From Paenibacillus mendelii (GTDB taxonomy: Bacteria > Bacillota > Bacilli > Paenibacillales > Paenibacillaceae), in the NCBI RefSeq assembly GCF_024498075.1, contig NZ_JANHOF010000004.1, positions 434,001 to 498,000 of the forward strand: 64,000 nucleotides of DNA, written 5' to 3'. Of this stretch, positions 49,129 through 58,738 are shown in pieces (position 1 is the first letter of the stretch; each line of letters begins with the position of its first letter). The notes below the pieces were generated by a model that saw only the letters and a program-made list of their open reading frames with translations, did not search any database and was not told the DNA's origin. Position numbers and translations under genes: made by a program.

Positions 49129-51843
49129 TTATGAAACTTTGACAATTTCAAGTAGAACGCCCTGATAGAAATAGACCAGAACCTGATCCCCGTCACTCAA
49201 TTGCGAGACCGAAATGGCCGTATCGCCTTGAGACAATTTCACGGAAGAGGTCAGCTTGAATTTGTATTCATTATCATTAATATTCAAGCGTTTGAGATAG
49301 ATCTCATTAGCGGCAGCGTCATATTTCCAGTACTTTCTGGAGACACCGCTGTTGACTGTAATCAGTACCTGATCCTTCGTATCTTTGCGGACATCGACGC
49401 GATCGCCAACCTGCAGGTTAGCCGCGCTGCCGCTTGTGATCCCGTTCTTCACGACCGAATACGTGCTTCCAAGCGCAATATCGGCTACGGTGCCGTTCAT
49501 TGTGGTCACACTGACTTTATCCGGAGTGATCGAGGCGATGCGTCCTACCGTCACCGGAACCGTCTTCAGCGAGGTAGGCGTTTTGCCGACGTAAGTAACG
49601 TTGACCAACTGTCCTGTGGACAAGTTTCCGATACCTATTTTCTCGCCAAGCTCGTTGTACAGCTCCCACGAAGAGATGAACAATTCCGTTGTAGACTGAT
49701 CTGCATTCTTCAGCCTGATTTTCTTGGCAGACGTGTCGATCGAAACAATCTCATGCTGGTTGGTCGTGTGCACCTGAAGCTGAACGACTCGATCCTGTTC
49801 GTTATTGAGCATGACCGACACGACCGATCCCACCTTCACATCGGCAATCGTCGCAGATGTCTTGCCCAGAATCTCAACGGCCGGGTACTGGGACATTGGA
49901 ATCGATAAACTCGAGCCGTTCGTCAGAGCAAGCGACAATGTGCTTGAGCTCGTATTTAACGATGTGACCGTTCCCGTATACTTAAAGACGAACTCCAGGA
50001 ACACGGCTTTATCGCCTGCATAACCAACCGAAACCTTGCGGTTTTTGGTCAACAGCGGAGCAACGTCCTTGAGGTTGATCGCAATGCCATAATTCTCGAT
50101 CTTCGTCTTTTCCGTCAGGTAAACCGGAACAAGCTTGTTCGTTGCCGCATCGCGGACGATGAGCGCCTTCAAATCCACATCATAACTAACAATAATACCG
50201 CCGTTCGACACTTCGATTTTACGGTTCAGGACTTTGACCGAGGTCACTTGATCCTTGTCGTTGAGCGTCATCTCAAGCTGATCGTCCTTGAACAGGTCGG
50301 ATAAGGTCGCCGAGCTTAAGCCTTCAACCCGAACATCGACTGCATCGGTTACGAATTTAGCTTCCAGCTTGCCATTATTCACAAATTGCAGCGTTTTGCT
50401 GTCCGTACTTGCCGAATAGAACTGTCCGCGTATCGTCTTAGCAGTTGTTTGTTGGACCGTAATTTTGGTTACTACGCTGTTCTTGACGTCGAATGAAATC
50501 GTATCCCCGACACGAACCTGCGATAAGTCCTGTGTAATCGTTCCCTGCCAAATAATATCAACCGGGTTCTGAACATTATATGTTTCTGTCGTTCCTGTCG
50601 TAGAATTAGCGATTGTGATCGAGGCTGGGGAAGCCTGAACGGCCTTCACCACACCTTGGGAAGTCTTATTGACAGGCGCAGATTGCACTTGGATGGAGAT
50701 AATAATCGGCTTCTCACGGTATGTATCCCTCGTGATCTCAACTACACTATCTACGGAAAGATCCGTAACGGGAATTGTAGCTCCCGACGCATCTGTAACG
50801 ACTAGGCCATTATCATAATTAATGATGATCGGGTTAGGATCATTATCTTTGGCAAGCCAAACTACATTCGAGCTTGGAATGACGCGCGCTACAGTTCCTG
50901 ATAGCTTCTCTACCTTTTGCGTATCGGATAGCTGCTCCAAGTAAAGAACCTTCCCTGCACTGTCTGCGATGAGCATGACATCGGTGTGCAAGCTAAACTC
51001 ATCCAGTGTGATCGCCTTCTCCGAATCATAGCTATACAACAGAGAATCCGACGTTAGCGTGTATGTTTTCTCATTCTTGTCGCTGTACAAGCCAATGGAA
51101 GATTGAGACTTGCTTGAGATTATTCCGTTAAGCTGCCCTGCATAGGCCACCGGATAGATGTTTTCCGAACGGCTGAAAATGGTTGCGATCGAAGCGCGTG
51201 TAATAAACCCCTTCGGATCGAACTTATTTCCTGCGATGCCTTTAATCAATTCGAGCGATACTGCCGCATTGACGTATCCGGCATATTTCGCACCGATCGC
51301 ATTCGCATCTGCGAAGGATGATGGCGTTCCCGCCATTTGCTCAGCCTTCTTCTGCTCGCCAATCGCTTTGACGATCAGCTTCGTTACCCATTCGCGTGAA
51401 GCTTTGCGAGAACCCCATTCTGTCTTCGGATCGGCTTCCGCTAGCTTAAACTCCTCGTCGCGGTCGATCAGCTTAAGCCGCATGGCTTCGATTACGTATG
51501 GCTTAAAGTATTCACCGACTTTGAAAGAAGCCGGGAAGACAATCTCTTCGTCCTTCGAAACTTCGCTTTCCTTGCCAATGAACCGGATGGCCATCACGAG
51601 CGCTTCCTGCTGGGTTACGTTGTCGTTTGGTTTAAATTGACCGTTGTACCCTTGAATGATGCCCTGTAAACCCAACTTAGCAATATGCTTTGATGCCCAG
51701 TGACTCTGAGCAACGTCGGAGAAAGACGAAGCGGAAGCACCTTCCGCTCCCGCCTTCTGCCCCAACGAAGATGCTCCTGTCAGCAATAATGCGAGTATCG
51801 TTATTGATGAGAGCATTCGTTTCCATTTGTTCTGCTTGTGCAT
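49129..51843 (-). CDS. S-layer homology domain cell-surface protein
   Basis: A 904-residue secreted protein. A signal peptide (about 1-33, ending AGAEGAS) is followed by SLH modules at about 38-90, 95-165 and 180-240; the first is FSDVAQSHWASKHIAKLGLQGIIQGYNGQFKPNDNV in two pieces. SLH modules hold proteins to pyruvylated wall polymer. The remaining 650 residues are Ser/Thr/Val-rich repeats of beta-type, with recurring phrases such as LSVDSVVEITRD, VRVGDTISFDVKN and LKVGSVVSVML-like units (VKVGSVVSVML, LQVGDRVDVRK, VSQLSDGDQVLVYF), and no catalytic motif. It is the last gene of an operon with a GerMN lipoprotein and a wall amidase. Confidence 0.9.
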   Translation of the reverse strand: MHKQNKWKRMLSSITILALLLTGASSLGQKAGAEGASASSFSDVAQSHWASKHIAKLGLQGIIQGYNGQFKPNDNVTQQEALVMAIRFIGKESEVSKDEEIVFPASFKVGEYFKPYVIEAMRLKLIDRDEEFKLAEADPKTEWGSRKASREWVTKLIVKAIGEQKKAEQMAGTPSSFADANAIGAKYAGYVNAAVSLELIKGIAGNKFDPKGFITRASIATIFSRSENIYPVAYAGQLNGIISSKSQSSIGLYSDKNEKTYTLTSDSLLYSYDSEKAITLDEFSLHTDVMLIADSAGKVLYLEQLSDTQKVEKLSGTVARVIPSSNVVWLAKDNDPNPIIINYDNGLVVTDASGATIPVTDLSVDSVVEITRDTYREKPIIISIQVQSAPVNKTSQGVVKAVQASPASITIANSTTGTTETYNVQNPVDIIWQGTITQDLSQVRVGDTISFDVKNSVVTKITVQQTTAKTIRGQFYSASTDSKTLQFVNNGKLEAKFVTDAVDVRVEGLSSATLSDLFKDDQLEMTLNDKDQVTSVKVLNRKIEVSNGGIIVSYDVDLKALIVRDAATNKLVPVYLTEKTKIENYGIAINLKDVAPLLTKNRKVSVGYAGDKAVFLEFVFKYTGTVTSLNTSSSTLSLALTNGSSLSIPMSQYPAVEILGKTSATIADVKVGSVVSVMLNNEQDRVVQLQVHTTNQHEIVSIDTSAKKIRLKNADQSTTELFISSWELYNELGEKIGIGNLSTGQLVNVTYVGKTPTSLKTVPVTVGRIASITPDKVSVTTMNGTVADIALGSTYSVVKNGITSGSAANLQVGDRVDVRKDTKDQVLITVNSGVSRKYWKYDAAANEIYLKRLNINDNEYKFKLTSSVKLSQGDTAISVSQLSDGDQVLVYFYQGVLLEIVKVS

Positions 51844-51859
51844 AATTGCCCTTTCCTCC

Positions 51860-52411
51860 TTATGGTTTTACGATCGGGTGATCTAATGTTTCATGTCCCA
51901 TCAAGCTATCTACTTTCTCTCCGGCTACAAGAATATCAAGGGAAGCTACCTCATCAAGCTGAAACATGGTCTTCTGGATCGCTTCGAGTGCCAATGCTTC
52001 TCCAGGCGCTCCGAACCGTGCTTCATCCGGCAGTTCAATATCAAGCGTGACGGCGCCGTTCTCTATCTTTGCGCTGAGCAGCTTCACCTTCTCCCAGAGC
52101 GACATTGCACCGTCCGAGCCGCTGCTTTGCAGCGCCTTGAAGGCTTCTTCAATCTTCTCCGTATCATTCTCATACACGATTTCACTTGTTTGCTCGATAA
52201 GTCCGGTTAACTCCTCGTCCGTGTAGTAGACTTTGATTTGCTGCTTCTGTTGCTCAGGCTGTTGATTCTCCGGTTCAGGTGTCGTTTGTGGATCGCCTGC
52301 TGCCCCGGTCGAATTGTTTATTTCATCTTTCTGCCCGCAGCCTACTGCGGCAACCATCAACAGTACAAAGCATAATACAATGGCCAGACGAGAGGTGATA
52401 TGTCTTTTCAT
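51860..52411 (-). CDS. GerMN domain lipoprotein
   Basis: A 183-residue lipoprotein: signal with lipobox VAAVGC (Cys about 25), a Glu/Gln/Pro-rich linker, then one GerMN domain (IKVYYTDEELTGLIEQT to the C-terminus, with EAFKALQ and ARFGAPGEALALEAIQKTMFQL). GerM of Bacillus, with two such domains, acts in sporulation and germination at the spore septum. A single-domain form next to a cell-wall amidase suggests a role in peptidoglycan remodelling. It lies 10 bases after the amidase gene and 16 before the SLH gene. Confidence 0.9.
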   Translation of the reverse strand: MKRHITSRLAIVLCFVLLMVAAVGCGQKDEINNSTGAAGDPQTTPEPENQQPEQQKQQIKVYYTDEELTGLIEQTSEIVYENDTEKIEEAFKALQSSGSDGAMSLWEKVKLLSAKIENGAVTLDIELPDEARFGAPGEALALEAIQKTMFQLDEVASLDILVAGEKVDSLMGHETLDHPIVKP

Positions 52412-52421
52412 TGAAGCCCTC

Positions 52422-53912
52422 CTATTTCACCTTCAAATATTCCTTCATAGCTGCGACGATTTCTTCGGCAATTCGGTTTTGTTTGGCTTCGGTATACAGA
52501 GCTGCGGTGTCGCTTTTATTGGATAAGTAGCCTACCTCAAGCAATACTGCCGGCATAGTCGTATACTTGATAACGCGGAAGTTAGCTGTACGTACGCTGC
52601 GGTCCTTGAATCCCGTAGCAGTTACCAAATGCTTGTGCATAATGTTTGCAAACTCTTTGCTGTTGGCCCTCGTATAATACGTTTCCGTACCCGTAACACT
52701 TGCGCTTGAGGCGCGGTTAGCATGAATGGAAACGAAAAGATCGGCCTTCAGATCGTTGGCTATTTTGACACGGCCGTCAAGCTCGATGAAGGTATCGTTC
52801 GCCCGGGTCATATACCCTTTAAGCTTTGGTTCTTTATCCAGCAGCGCCTTCACTTTAAGAGCGACGGCAAGATTGAATTCTTTCTCGTGACGTCCGTTCA
52901 CGGCAGGTGCGCCGGGATCTTTACCGCCATGACCTGCATCAATCACAACTTTGAAAATACCGTTCGCCGGCGGCGTCTCTGTATTCGGTGGCACAATCGG
53001 TCCTGTCGGAGCCAGTACATCAAGACGGATTAGACCGTCCTCCCGTACGACATTGACAGGCGTTTCTGCTGTTACATCAAGTACGACTCGAATCGTTGAA
53101 GGCTTGTCCGAATAAAGAGAGTATCGAATTTTCTGGAGTGAAGCATGGGTATCCACGACGATTTCACCTAAGGAAGAGCTTTCGTTAACGTTGAATCCGG
53201 GAGTGAATAGTGGGGCGAAAGCGGCGTTCGGCAGATCGAATACAATTCGTTCCGGGTTATGAAGAACTTCCGTCTTAATGCTTCCGATATCCCCGCCATA
53301 GGACAAATAAATGCTTCCTAAACCATCAAAATCGATCGCGGTGAGCGTAGCATTCGTCCCTGTTCCAGGTGTTGTGCCAGGAGTGCCGCCAGATCCTTCG
53401 TTTGGATCGGTGGGTGAACCTCCGCTTCCATCCGAGCCTCCGCCAGGAGTCCCCGGATCCGGGAGTGGAGTTGTAGGAACTTCAGGCTGATCCTGCTGAT
53501 ACAGATGTACCGACTGGGTAAGCTTGTCCCAAACCACATTCAAGCCCAGCTGTTCGCTGACGAATCGCAGAGGAACAAGTGTCGTTCCTTTATCGGCGAT
53601 TGCCGGTGCGTCCAGTGAAACCTCGCGATCATTGACGATCGCTGTCTTGCTGTTAATCGTCAAGACGATAGCGTTATTGCCATCACTGACATTCACTATT
53701 TTGTCTGACCAATCAACGTTGAAGCCAAGCCCTTCGGAAACCGTTCGTACTGGCACGAGCGTCGATTGACCGACATACCGCGGTTCTGCATTCGAATTCA
53801 GCAGCTTTCCGTTTAGATAGAGCTTCGGAGCGACTGCCGCTGCCCCGCTAACACTTGGAATTAAAGTGAATAGCAAGGACAACAGCATTACAGCGGTTAC
53901 AAACTTCTTCAT
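52422..53912 (-). CDS. N-acetylmuramoyl-L-alanine amidase (Amidase_3) with stalk and AMIN domains
   Basis: A 496-residue secreted zinc amidase that cuts the bond between muramic acid and the peptide. In order: signal peptide (1-25), copper-amine-oxidase-N-type stalk domain (about 27-140: YVGQSTLVPVRTVSEGLG and TLVPLRFVSEQLGLNVVWD), a Pro/Gly/Ser-rich linker (about 143-190), an AMIN domain (about 190-300) for wall localisation, and Amidase_3 (about 320-496). Zinc and catalytic residues lie in IDAGHGGKDPG, GRHEKEFN, VSIHANRA and LLEVGYLSN. It is the first gene of the operon with the GerMN and SLH genes. Confidence 0.95.
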   Translation of the reverse strand: MKKFVTAVMLLSLLFTLIPSVSGAAAVAPKLYLNGKLLNSNAEPRYVGQSTLVPVRTVSEGLGFNVDWSDKIVNVSDGNNAIVLTINSKTAIVNDREVSLDAPAIADKGTTLVPLRFVSEQLGLNVVWDKLTQSVHLYQQDQPEVPTTPLPDPGTPGGGSDGSGGSPTDPNEGSGGTPGTTPGTGTNATLTAIDFDGLGSIYLSYGGDIGSIKTEVLHNPERIVFDLPNAAFAPLFTPGFNVNESSSLGEIVVDTHASLQKIRYSLYSDKPSTIRVVLDVTAETPVNVVREDGLIRLDVLAPTGPIVPPNTETPPANGIFKVVIDAGHGGKDPGAPAVNGRHEKEFNLAVALKVKALLDKEPKLKGYMTRANDTFIELDGRVKIANDLKADLFVSIHANRASSASVTGTETYYTRANSKEFANIMHKHLVTATGFKDRSVRTANFRVIKYTTMPAVLLEVGYLSNKSDTAALYTEAKQNRIAEEIVAAMKEYLKVK

Positions 53913-54091
53913 CTTTCACCTCGATGACTGATTTTTCGCCTCCAAGAAGGCTAGAACAAGCCGACACTTACAGACGAATAGTTAGACGCATTTTGTCAGA
54001 AAAAGTTGCGTGCTTAGGAAAATTGTTCCGCAATTATGCGACTCTTTCTGCACCTGCCATTTCTATGTATCGATAATCCTGCAACGCAATA

Positions 54092-54113
54092 AGACCCCGG
54101 TTTCCCGGGGTCT
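54092..54113 (-). terminator. Terminator after leuD
   Basis: AGACCCCGG/CCGGGGTCT stem with a 4-base loop, 20 bases after the leuD stop; tail TTATTG on the minus strand is short. Confidence 0.8.
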
Positions 54114-54132
54114 ATATAGAGTAAACCCACTA

Positions 54133-54726
54133 TTAATAGGCAACTCGGCGTGCTTCATAAGCTGTAATTTTGTCTTCATGCTGCAGCGTCAGCCCGATAT
54201 CATCAAGCCCTTGAAGCAGGAATTGACGGCGATGCTCATCAATCTCGAACGGAATTTCAAGGCCGTCGTTGTCTGTGATCACTTTGTTCTCGAGATCAAC
54301 AGTCAGCTTATAGCCCTCATTCTTCGTTGTACGCTGGAACAAATCTTCTACTTGCTCTTCACTTAAGCGAATCGGCAGAATGCCGTTCTTGAAGCAGTTA
54401 TTGAAGAAAATATCAGCGAATGAAGGAGCGATAACCACATGGAAGCCGTAGTCTAGAATCGCCCACGGTGCGTGCTCGCGGGAAGATCCGCAGCCGAAAT
54501 TAGCGCGGGACAGCAGCACGGAAGAGCCTTGGTAACGCGGCTGATTCAAGCTGAATTCATCGATTACATTCCCCTGCTCATCCCAACGCCATTCGAAGAA
54601 CAGGAACTGGCCGAAGCCGCTGCGCTCGATGCGTTTGAGGAATTGCTTTGGAATAATGGCATCCGTATCAACGTTAACGCGGTCTACCGGGGCAACAAGG
54701 CCTGTATGTTTAGTGAAAGCTTGCAT
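54133..54726 (-). CDS. leuD: 3-Isopropylmalate dehydratase small subunit
   Basis: The 197-residue swivel subunit of isopropylmalate isomerase in leucine synthesis. It shows the family start [30 protein letters not shown], and [14 protein letters not shown], whose Ser-Arg segment completes the substrate site. It pairs with LeuC, whose gene ends 27 bases upstream. The other leu genes are not in this window. Confidence 0.96.
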   Translation of the reverse strand: MQAFTKHTGLVAPVDRVNVDTDAIIPKQFLKRIERSGFGQFLFFEWRWDEQGNVIDEFSLNQPRYQGSSVLLSRANFGCGSSREHAPWAILDYGFHVVIAPSFADIFFNNCFKNGILPIRLSEEQVEDLFQRTTKNEGYKLTVDLENKVITDNDGLEIPFEIDEHRRQFLLQGLDDIGLTLQHEDKITAYEARRVAY

Positions 54727-54753
54727 ATAGAGTAACTCCTCTCGTATTGATTA

Positions 54754-56175
54754 TTAGTTCAGTACTTCGGACTTAACGTTCCAGTCGCGAACATCTGTGA
54801 ATTTGCCCATAATTGCCGCAGCTGCCGCCATCGCTGGCGATACCAGATGCGTACGTCCGCCGCGTCCTTGACGGCCTTCGAAGTTGCGGTTGGATGTCGA
54901 TGCGCAGCGTTGTCCGGGCTGCAGAACGTCCGGATTCATTGCCAAGCACATCGAACAGCCCGCATCACGCCATTCAAATCCCGCTTCGACGAAAATCTTA
55001 TCAAGCCCTTCTTTCTCGGCTTGAATTTTGACGCGGCCGGAGCCTGGTACTACGATTGCCGTTACGTCTTCGCTTACTTTGTAGCCTTTAGCGATTTCGG
55101 ATGCAGCGCGCAGGTCTTCAATCCGGCCGTTCGTGCAGGAACCAATAAAGACATAATCGACTGGAATTTCACTCATCGGCGTACCTGGCTTCAGGTCCAT
55201 ATATTCCAGCGCTTTCTCGGCAGCTTTGCGTTCATTCTCCGTCGCCATCTCGGCTGGATTCGGAACGTTTGCCGTGATGTCTGTACCCATACCAGGACTT
55301 GTTCCCCAGGTAACTTGCGGGATCAGGGAATCGACATCGAATTCTACAACTGTGTCATAAGCTGCGCCTTCATCTGTCGTCAGCTGCTCCCAAGCCGCTA
55401 CCGCACGGTCATATGCTTCGCCTTGAGGCGCATATTCACGTCCACGCAGATATTCGAATGTCGTTTGGTCCGGCGCGATCAAGCCTGCGCGAGCGCCGCC
55501 CTCGATCGACATATTACATACGGTCATACGCTCTTCCATCGACAGCGAGCTGATGGCATCGCCTGTGTATTCAATAACATAACCGGTTGCAAAGTCCGTG
55601 CCGTATTGTGCGATAACACCGAGAATCAAGTCCTTCGCAGTTACGCCGGGCTTGCGGCTTCCGATGAATTTAACTTCCATTGTTTTGGGCTTAGCTTGCT
55701 GCAGACATTGAGTGGCCATGACATGCTCCACTTCGCTGGTGCCAATGCCGAAGGCCAGTGCCCCGAAAGCGCCGTGCGTCGAAGTATGGCTGTCGCCGCA
55801 CACGATTGTTTTGCCCGGATGCGTCAGGCCAAGCTCAGGACCCATGACGTGAACAACACCTTGATCGATGCTGTCCAGGTCAAACAGTGTAACGCCGAAG
55901 TCTTTGCAGTTCTGTGTAAGTGTATCAATTTGCTGCTTCGAGATCGGATCTGTAATATTGAAGCGATCCTTCGTCGGGACGTTATGGTCCATCGTAGCAA
56001 ATGTCAATTCAGGACGACGTACTTTCCGACCGCTCAGCCGGAGTCCTTCGAACGCTTGCGGGGACGTCACTTCGTGAACCAAGTGCAGATCAATATACAG
56101 AACGCTCGGCTTACCGGCTTCTGAATGAATGACGTGGTTGTCCCAGATTTTCTCAAACATCGTTTTTTTTGCCAT
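54754..56175 (-). CDS. leuC: 3-Isopropylmalate dehydratase large subunit
   Basis: The 473-residue catalytic subunit of isopropylmalate isomerase. The 4Fe-4S cysteines are in [16 protein letters not shown] and [10 protein letters not shown], and [28 protein letters not shown] is the family block. The start is set at ATG 56175 with GAGGTG upstream. It is divergent from a LysR regulator, and the intergenic region has a LysR-type dyad at 56278-56292, so the regulator probably controls leuCD. Confidence 0.97.
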   Translation of the reverse strand: MAKKTMFEKIWDNHVIHSEAGKPSVLYIDLHLVHEVTSPQAFEGLRLSGRKVRRPELTFATMDHNVPTKDRFNITDPISKQQIDTLTQNCKDFGVTLFDLDSIDQGVVHVMGPELGLTHPGKTIVCGDSHTSTHGAFGALAFGIGTSEVEHVMATQCLQQAKPKTMEVKFIGSRKPGVTAKDLILGVIAQYGTDFATGYVIEYTGDAISSLSMEERMTVCNMSIEGGARAGLIAPDQTTFEYLRGREYAPQGEAYDRAVAAWEQLTTDEGAAYDTVVEFDVDSLIPQVTWGTSPGMGTDITANVPNPAEMATENERKAAEKALEYMDLKPGTPMSEIPVDYVFIGSCTNGRIEDLRAASEIAKGYKVSEDVTAIVVPGSGRVKIQAEKEGLDKIFVEAGFEWRDAGCSMCLAMNPDVLQPGQRCASTSNRNFEGRQGRGGRTHLVSPAMAAAAAIMGKFTDVRDWNVKSEVLN

Positions 56176-56277
56176 TAGAATCACCTCATGATTTCATTAA
56201 TACCTGCTCATAAATCCGTTAACGACATCATAGCATTTCTTTCTTCATTGTTCTAAGATATAATTTCTATAACAGCA

Positions 56278-56292
56278 ATAGGTATAACCTAT
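56278..56292. promoter_or_regulatory. LysR-type T-N11-A dyad
   Basis: ATAGGT-ATA-ACCTAT is a perfect inverted repeat that contains the T-N11-A motif (T56279, A56291). It lies between leuC and the divergent LysR gene, about 48 bases upstream of the LysR start, where such regulators bind. Confidence 0.7.
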
Positions 56293-56340
56293 GATAAGAC
56301 AATCGATTTCAACTACCATCTGCACAAAGGAGCATCATTC

Positions 56341-57243
56341 ATGGAATTCCGACAATTACAATATGTTCTTCAAATCGCCCAGGAAAAGAACTTCTCGCGA
56401 GCTGCGGAGAAGCTGCATATAGCACAGCCTTCTCTTAGCCAGCAATTATCGAAGCTGGAGAAAGAAATCGGCGTGCTCTTGTTCCGCCGAACGACGAATT
56501 CGGTGGAACTGACGCACGCCGGCGATGTTTTCGTGAACAAAGCCCAGCATATTCTGGACAGTGTGGAGCAGTTAAAACAGGAGCTTGACGATCTAGCCCA
56601 CATGCGTAAAGGAAAGCTTGTGGTCGGCAGCCTCCCCATGACCGGATCCCATGTCCTGCCGCTGGTGCTGCCTGTATTCGCCAAGCTTTACCCGGAAATC
56701 GAAGTGATGCTCGTCGAGGACAGCTCTGCCAGACTGGAGCAATTCACCGCCAGCGGACAAACCGATTTAAGCCTGCTATCCCTGCCGCTGGTGGATCCTT
56801 CGCTTTCATGGGAGCCTATTATAGAAGAAGAAATATGTCTGGCAGTACCTCCCGGCCATCCGCTGGCTTCCAAGGGTGCTCCGGTGGAAATTGCCAATTT
56901 GTCCGCCGAACCGTTTATCGTATTGAAGAAAGGTCAGGGCTTCCGGCAAATCGCCTTCGAGCTCTGCAGCAAAGGCGGATTCGAGCCGCGAATCGTCTTT
57001 GAGAGTGTCAATATCGAAACCGTACAATCGCTCGTTGCGGCTGGAATGGGGATTGCCTTCGTTCCGAAGATGGTCGCGCGTGCCAAGTGGAGTGAATTAA
57101 CCCCCGTCTATTTGCCGTTTGCTGCTCCCATACCATCACGGACGCTCGTTATCGCCAGCCGCAAAGGCCGGTATCTGTCGAAAGCGGCGGAAGCCTTCAT
57201 CTCCACGATGAAGACGACTTTAGAAGAGCATTATGATTCGTAA
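56341..57243 (+). CDS. LysR family transcriptional regulator
   Basis: A 300-residue regulator. Residues 1-60 form the helix-turn-helix (FRQLQYVLQIAQEKNFSRAAE, LHIAQPSLSQQLSKLE), a linker helix follows, and residues 90-295 form the two-lobed effector domain (LVVGSLPMTGSHVLPLVLP). It resembles CitR/CynR/GltC-type proteins. It is divergent from leuCD and its dyad lies between them. Its stop overlaps the stop of the converging nitrilase gene by 13 bases. AAGGAG precedes the start. Confidence 0.93.
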   Translation: MEFRQLQYVLQIAQEKNFSRAAEKLHIAQPSLSQQLSKLEKEIGVLLFRRTTNSVELTHAGDVFVNKAQHILDSVEQLKQELDDLAHMRKGKLVVGSLPMTGSHVLPLVLPVFAKLYPEIEVMLVEDSSARLEQFTASGQTDLSLLSLPLVDPSLSWEPIIEEEICLAVPPGHPLASKGAPVEIANLSAEPFIVLKKGQGFRQIAFELCSKGGFEPRIVFESVNIETVQSLVAAGMGIAFVPKMVARAKWSELTPVYLPFAAPIPSRTLVIASRKGRYLSKAAEAFISTMKTTLEEHYDS

Positions 57244-58034
57244 AGCGAGGGTCTGCGATCCTCGAATACCGGGATTTTGCTGCGAACCTGATCAACGAGC
57301 GATACATCGATTTCGGCACGGAGAATCGTCTCCTCTTCCCCTGCCTCTGCGATCACTTCACCCCACGGATCGATGATTATGGAATGACCGAAGAACGTGC
57401 TGGTACCGCTCGTGCCGCACCGGTTGCAGGCGATCACGAACATCTGGTTCTCGATCGCCCTGGCTAAGAGCAGCGTACGCCAATGATGCAGCCTTGGGTT
57501 GGGCCATTGCGCCGGAACGAACAACATCTTGGTTCCGGCAAGCGCTAGCTTCCGCGCAAGCTCCGGGAATCGGATATCATAGCATATCATCATGCCTGCT
57601 TCGGTCTTACCGGCCGTGAATCGGCCAATCTTATCCCCCGCCTGCAGATGCTTCTCCTCATCCATCAGCCGGAACAGATGGATCTTAGAATAGTCCGCCT
57701 GAACGTTCCCCTCTTCGTCAAATACATAAATCGTATTGTATACACCGTCCTCCCGTCCTTCGGCAATCGAGCCTCCGACAATTTGGACGCCATGCTTGCG
57801 GCTGAAGGCCGACAGCAGCGCTTTGGTCCGTTCGCCATGCGAATCGGCCAGCCCGCTAATCTGATCCAGCGCATACCCCGTATTCCACATTTCCGGAAAC
57901 ATGATCAAATCCGGCTTATCCCCGGTATTTACCGCCTCTTCCAGCATATCCGTCAACCGGCGGAAGTTAGCATCCGGGCTGCCGGCTTCAACGTGCATTT
58001 GCAGCAAGGCAAGCCGCAGCTTCTGAGTTGTCAT
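57231..58034 (-). CDS. Carbon-nitrogen hydrolase (nitrilase family, MtnU-like)
   Basis: A 267-residue amidase with the Glu-Lys-Cys triad: Glu in IMFPEMWNTGY (about 47), Lys in ADYSKIHLFRLMDEE (about 117), Cys in MICYDIRFPELAR (about 151). The size and motifs fit the omega-amidase/Nit2 and YkrU (MtnU) group, which in B. subtilis lies in the methionine salvage region and deamidates alpha-ketoglutaramate or ketosuccinamate. An MtnE-like aminotransferase at 58739 is nearby on the other strand, which supports the MtnU reading. The gene overlaps the LysR gene tail to tail by 13 bases. Confidence 0.88.
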   Translation of the reverse strand: MTTQKLRLALLQMHVEAGSPDANFRRLTDMLEEAVNTGDKPDLIMFPEMWNTGYALDQISGLADSHGERTKALLSAFSRKHGVQIVGGSIAEGREDGVYNTIYVFDEEGNVQADYSKIHLFRLMDEEKHLQAGDKIGRFTAGKTEAGMMICYDIRFPELARKLALAGTKMLFVPAQWPNPRLHHWRTLLLARAIENQMFVIACNRCGTSGTSTFFGHSIIIDPWGEVIAEAGEEETILRAEIDVSLVDQVRSKIPVFEDRRPSLYES

Positions 58035-58158
58035 ATCGTACCGCCTCCTTATTCACCATAGCTCATCGCTTTTACCTTATGATACCTTCTCATGGTTCGC
58101 TGTCAAGATGGGCATCGTAACGAAGAACCATTATCAAGGAAGCGAAAGGAGATTTAAG

Positions 58159-58608
58159 ATGCGACTCACAAGAATCAAATTGGCGGTCATCTGTATGCTC
58201 GCCTTATGTTTCATGATGCCTTATGCCGCTGCAACCCATGCGGCTGACGAAGGAACCGGGGAGCTTCGGCCGGTTCAAGCATTCGATGTCGTTGCGGGAA
58301 AAGTCGTAAAGTCGATTCCCAACAACGCCGATTTCCAAAAAATAGCCGATACCTGGCTCGGTTCGGTTACGGGATTATCACCGCAAATACAAGCGGATGA
58401 CAAGTGCGGGCATGTGTTCCGGATTCCGCTTGCCCAGCCTAAAACCGTTAATACCGGAGCGATAACGATTCGCACAACTGACATCTTTTTATTCTACTGT
58501 CCGAAGAAGCCGCAGCTTCTTCTCGTATTCGATGAGAACCGTAAACCTTATTTACTTCAATTCAAAGCTGACATCAAACCTTTCTTGAAGCTGATGGATA
58601 TCCAGTAA
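58159..58608 (+). CDS. Secreted protein of unknown function
   Basis: The start is set at ATG 58159, with AAAGGAG 7 bases upstream; this gives 149 residues. A signal peptide (LAVICMLALCFMMPYAAATHA, cleavage near residue 29) is followed by a small domain with two cysteines (DDKCGHVFRIPL and FYCPKKPQ) that could form one disulfide, and ends FKADIKPFLKLMDIQ. I do not recognise a family. It is divergent from the nitrilase gene and lies 130 bases before the MtnE-like gene. Confidence 0.75.
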   Translation: MRLTRIKLAVICMLALCFMMPYAAATHAADEGTGELRPVQAFDVVAGKVVKSIPNNADFQKIADTWLGSVTGLSPQIQADDKCGHVFRIPLAQPKTVNTGAITIRTTDIFLFYCPKKPQLLLVFDENRKPYLLQFKADIKPFLKLMDIQ

Positions 58609-58661
58609 TCGACATGCTCCGTTCTCTTCCCGCCACGCAATTCCGACCTCTCGACATGGTT

Positions 58662-58690
58662 TTGGAATCATGCTACATTTAGGTTACGAT
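58662..58690 (+). promoter_or_regulatory. Promoter candidate of the MtnE-like gene
   Basis: TTGGAA (58662-58667), 17 bases, TACGAT (58685-58690). GGAATC and GATTCC form inverted arms around it. Both boxes match the consensus at four of six positions. Confidence 0.4.
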
Positions 58691-58738
58691 TCCTTAATGG
58701 AGCATTTCTAGTCAGAAGAAAGAAGTGGAGTGAAGAGA

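Noticed and set aside
54847..56124. 425-codon open frame antisense to leuC
   Set aside because: It mirrors the leuC codon pattern, has a Cys/Arg-rich sequence unlike a real protein and no ribosome site.
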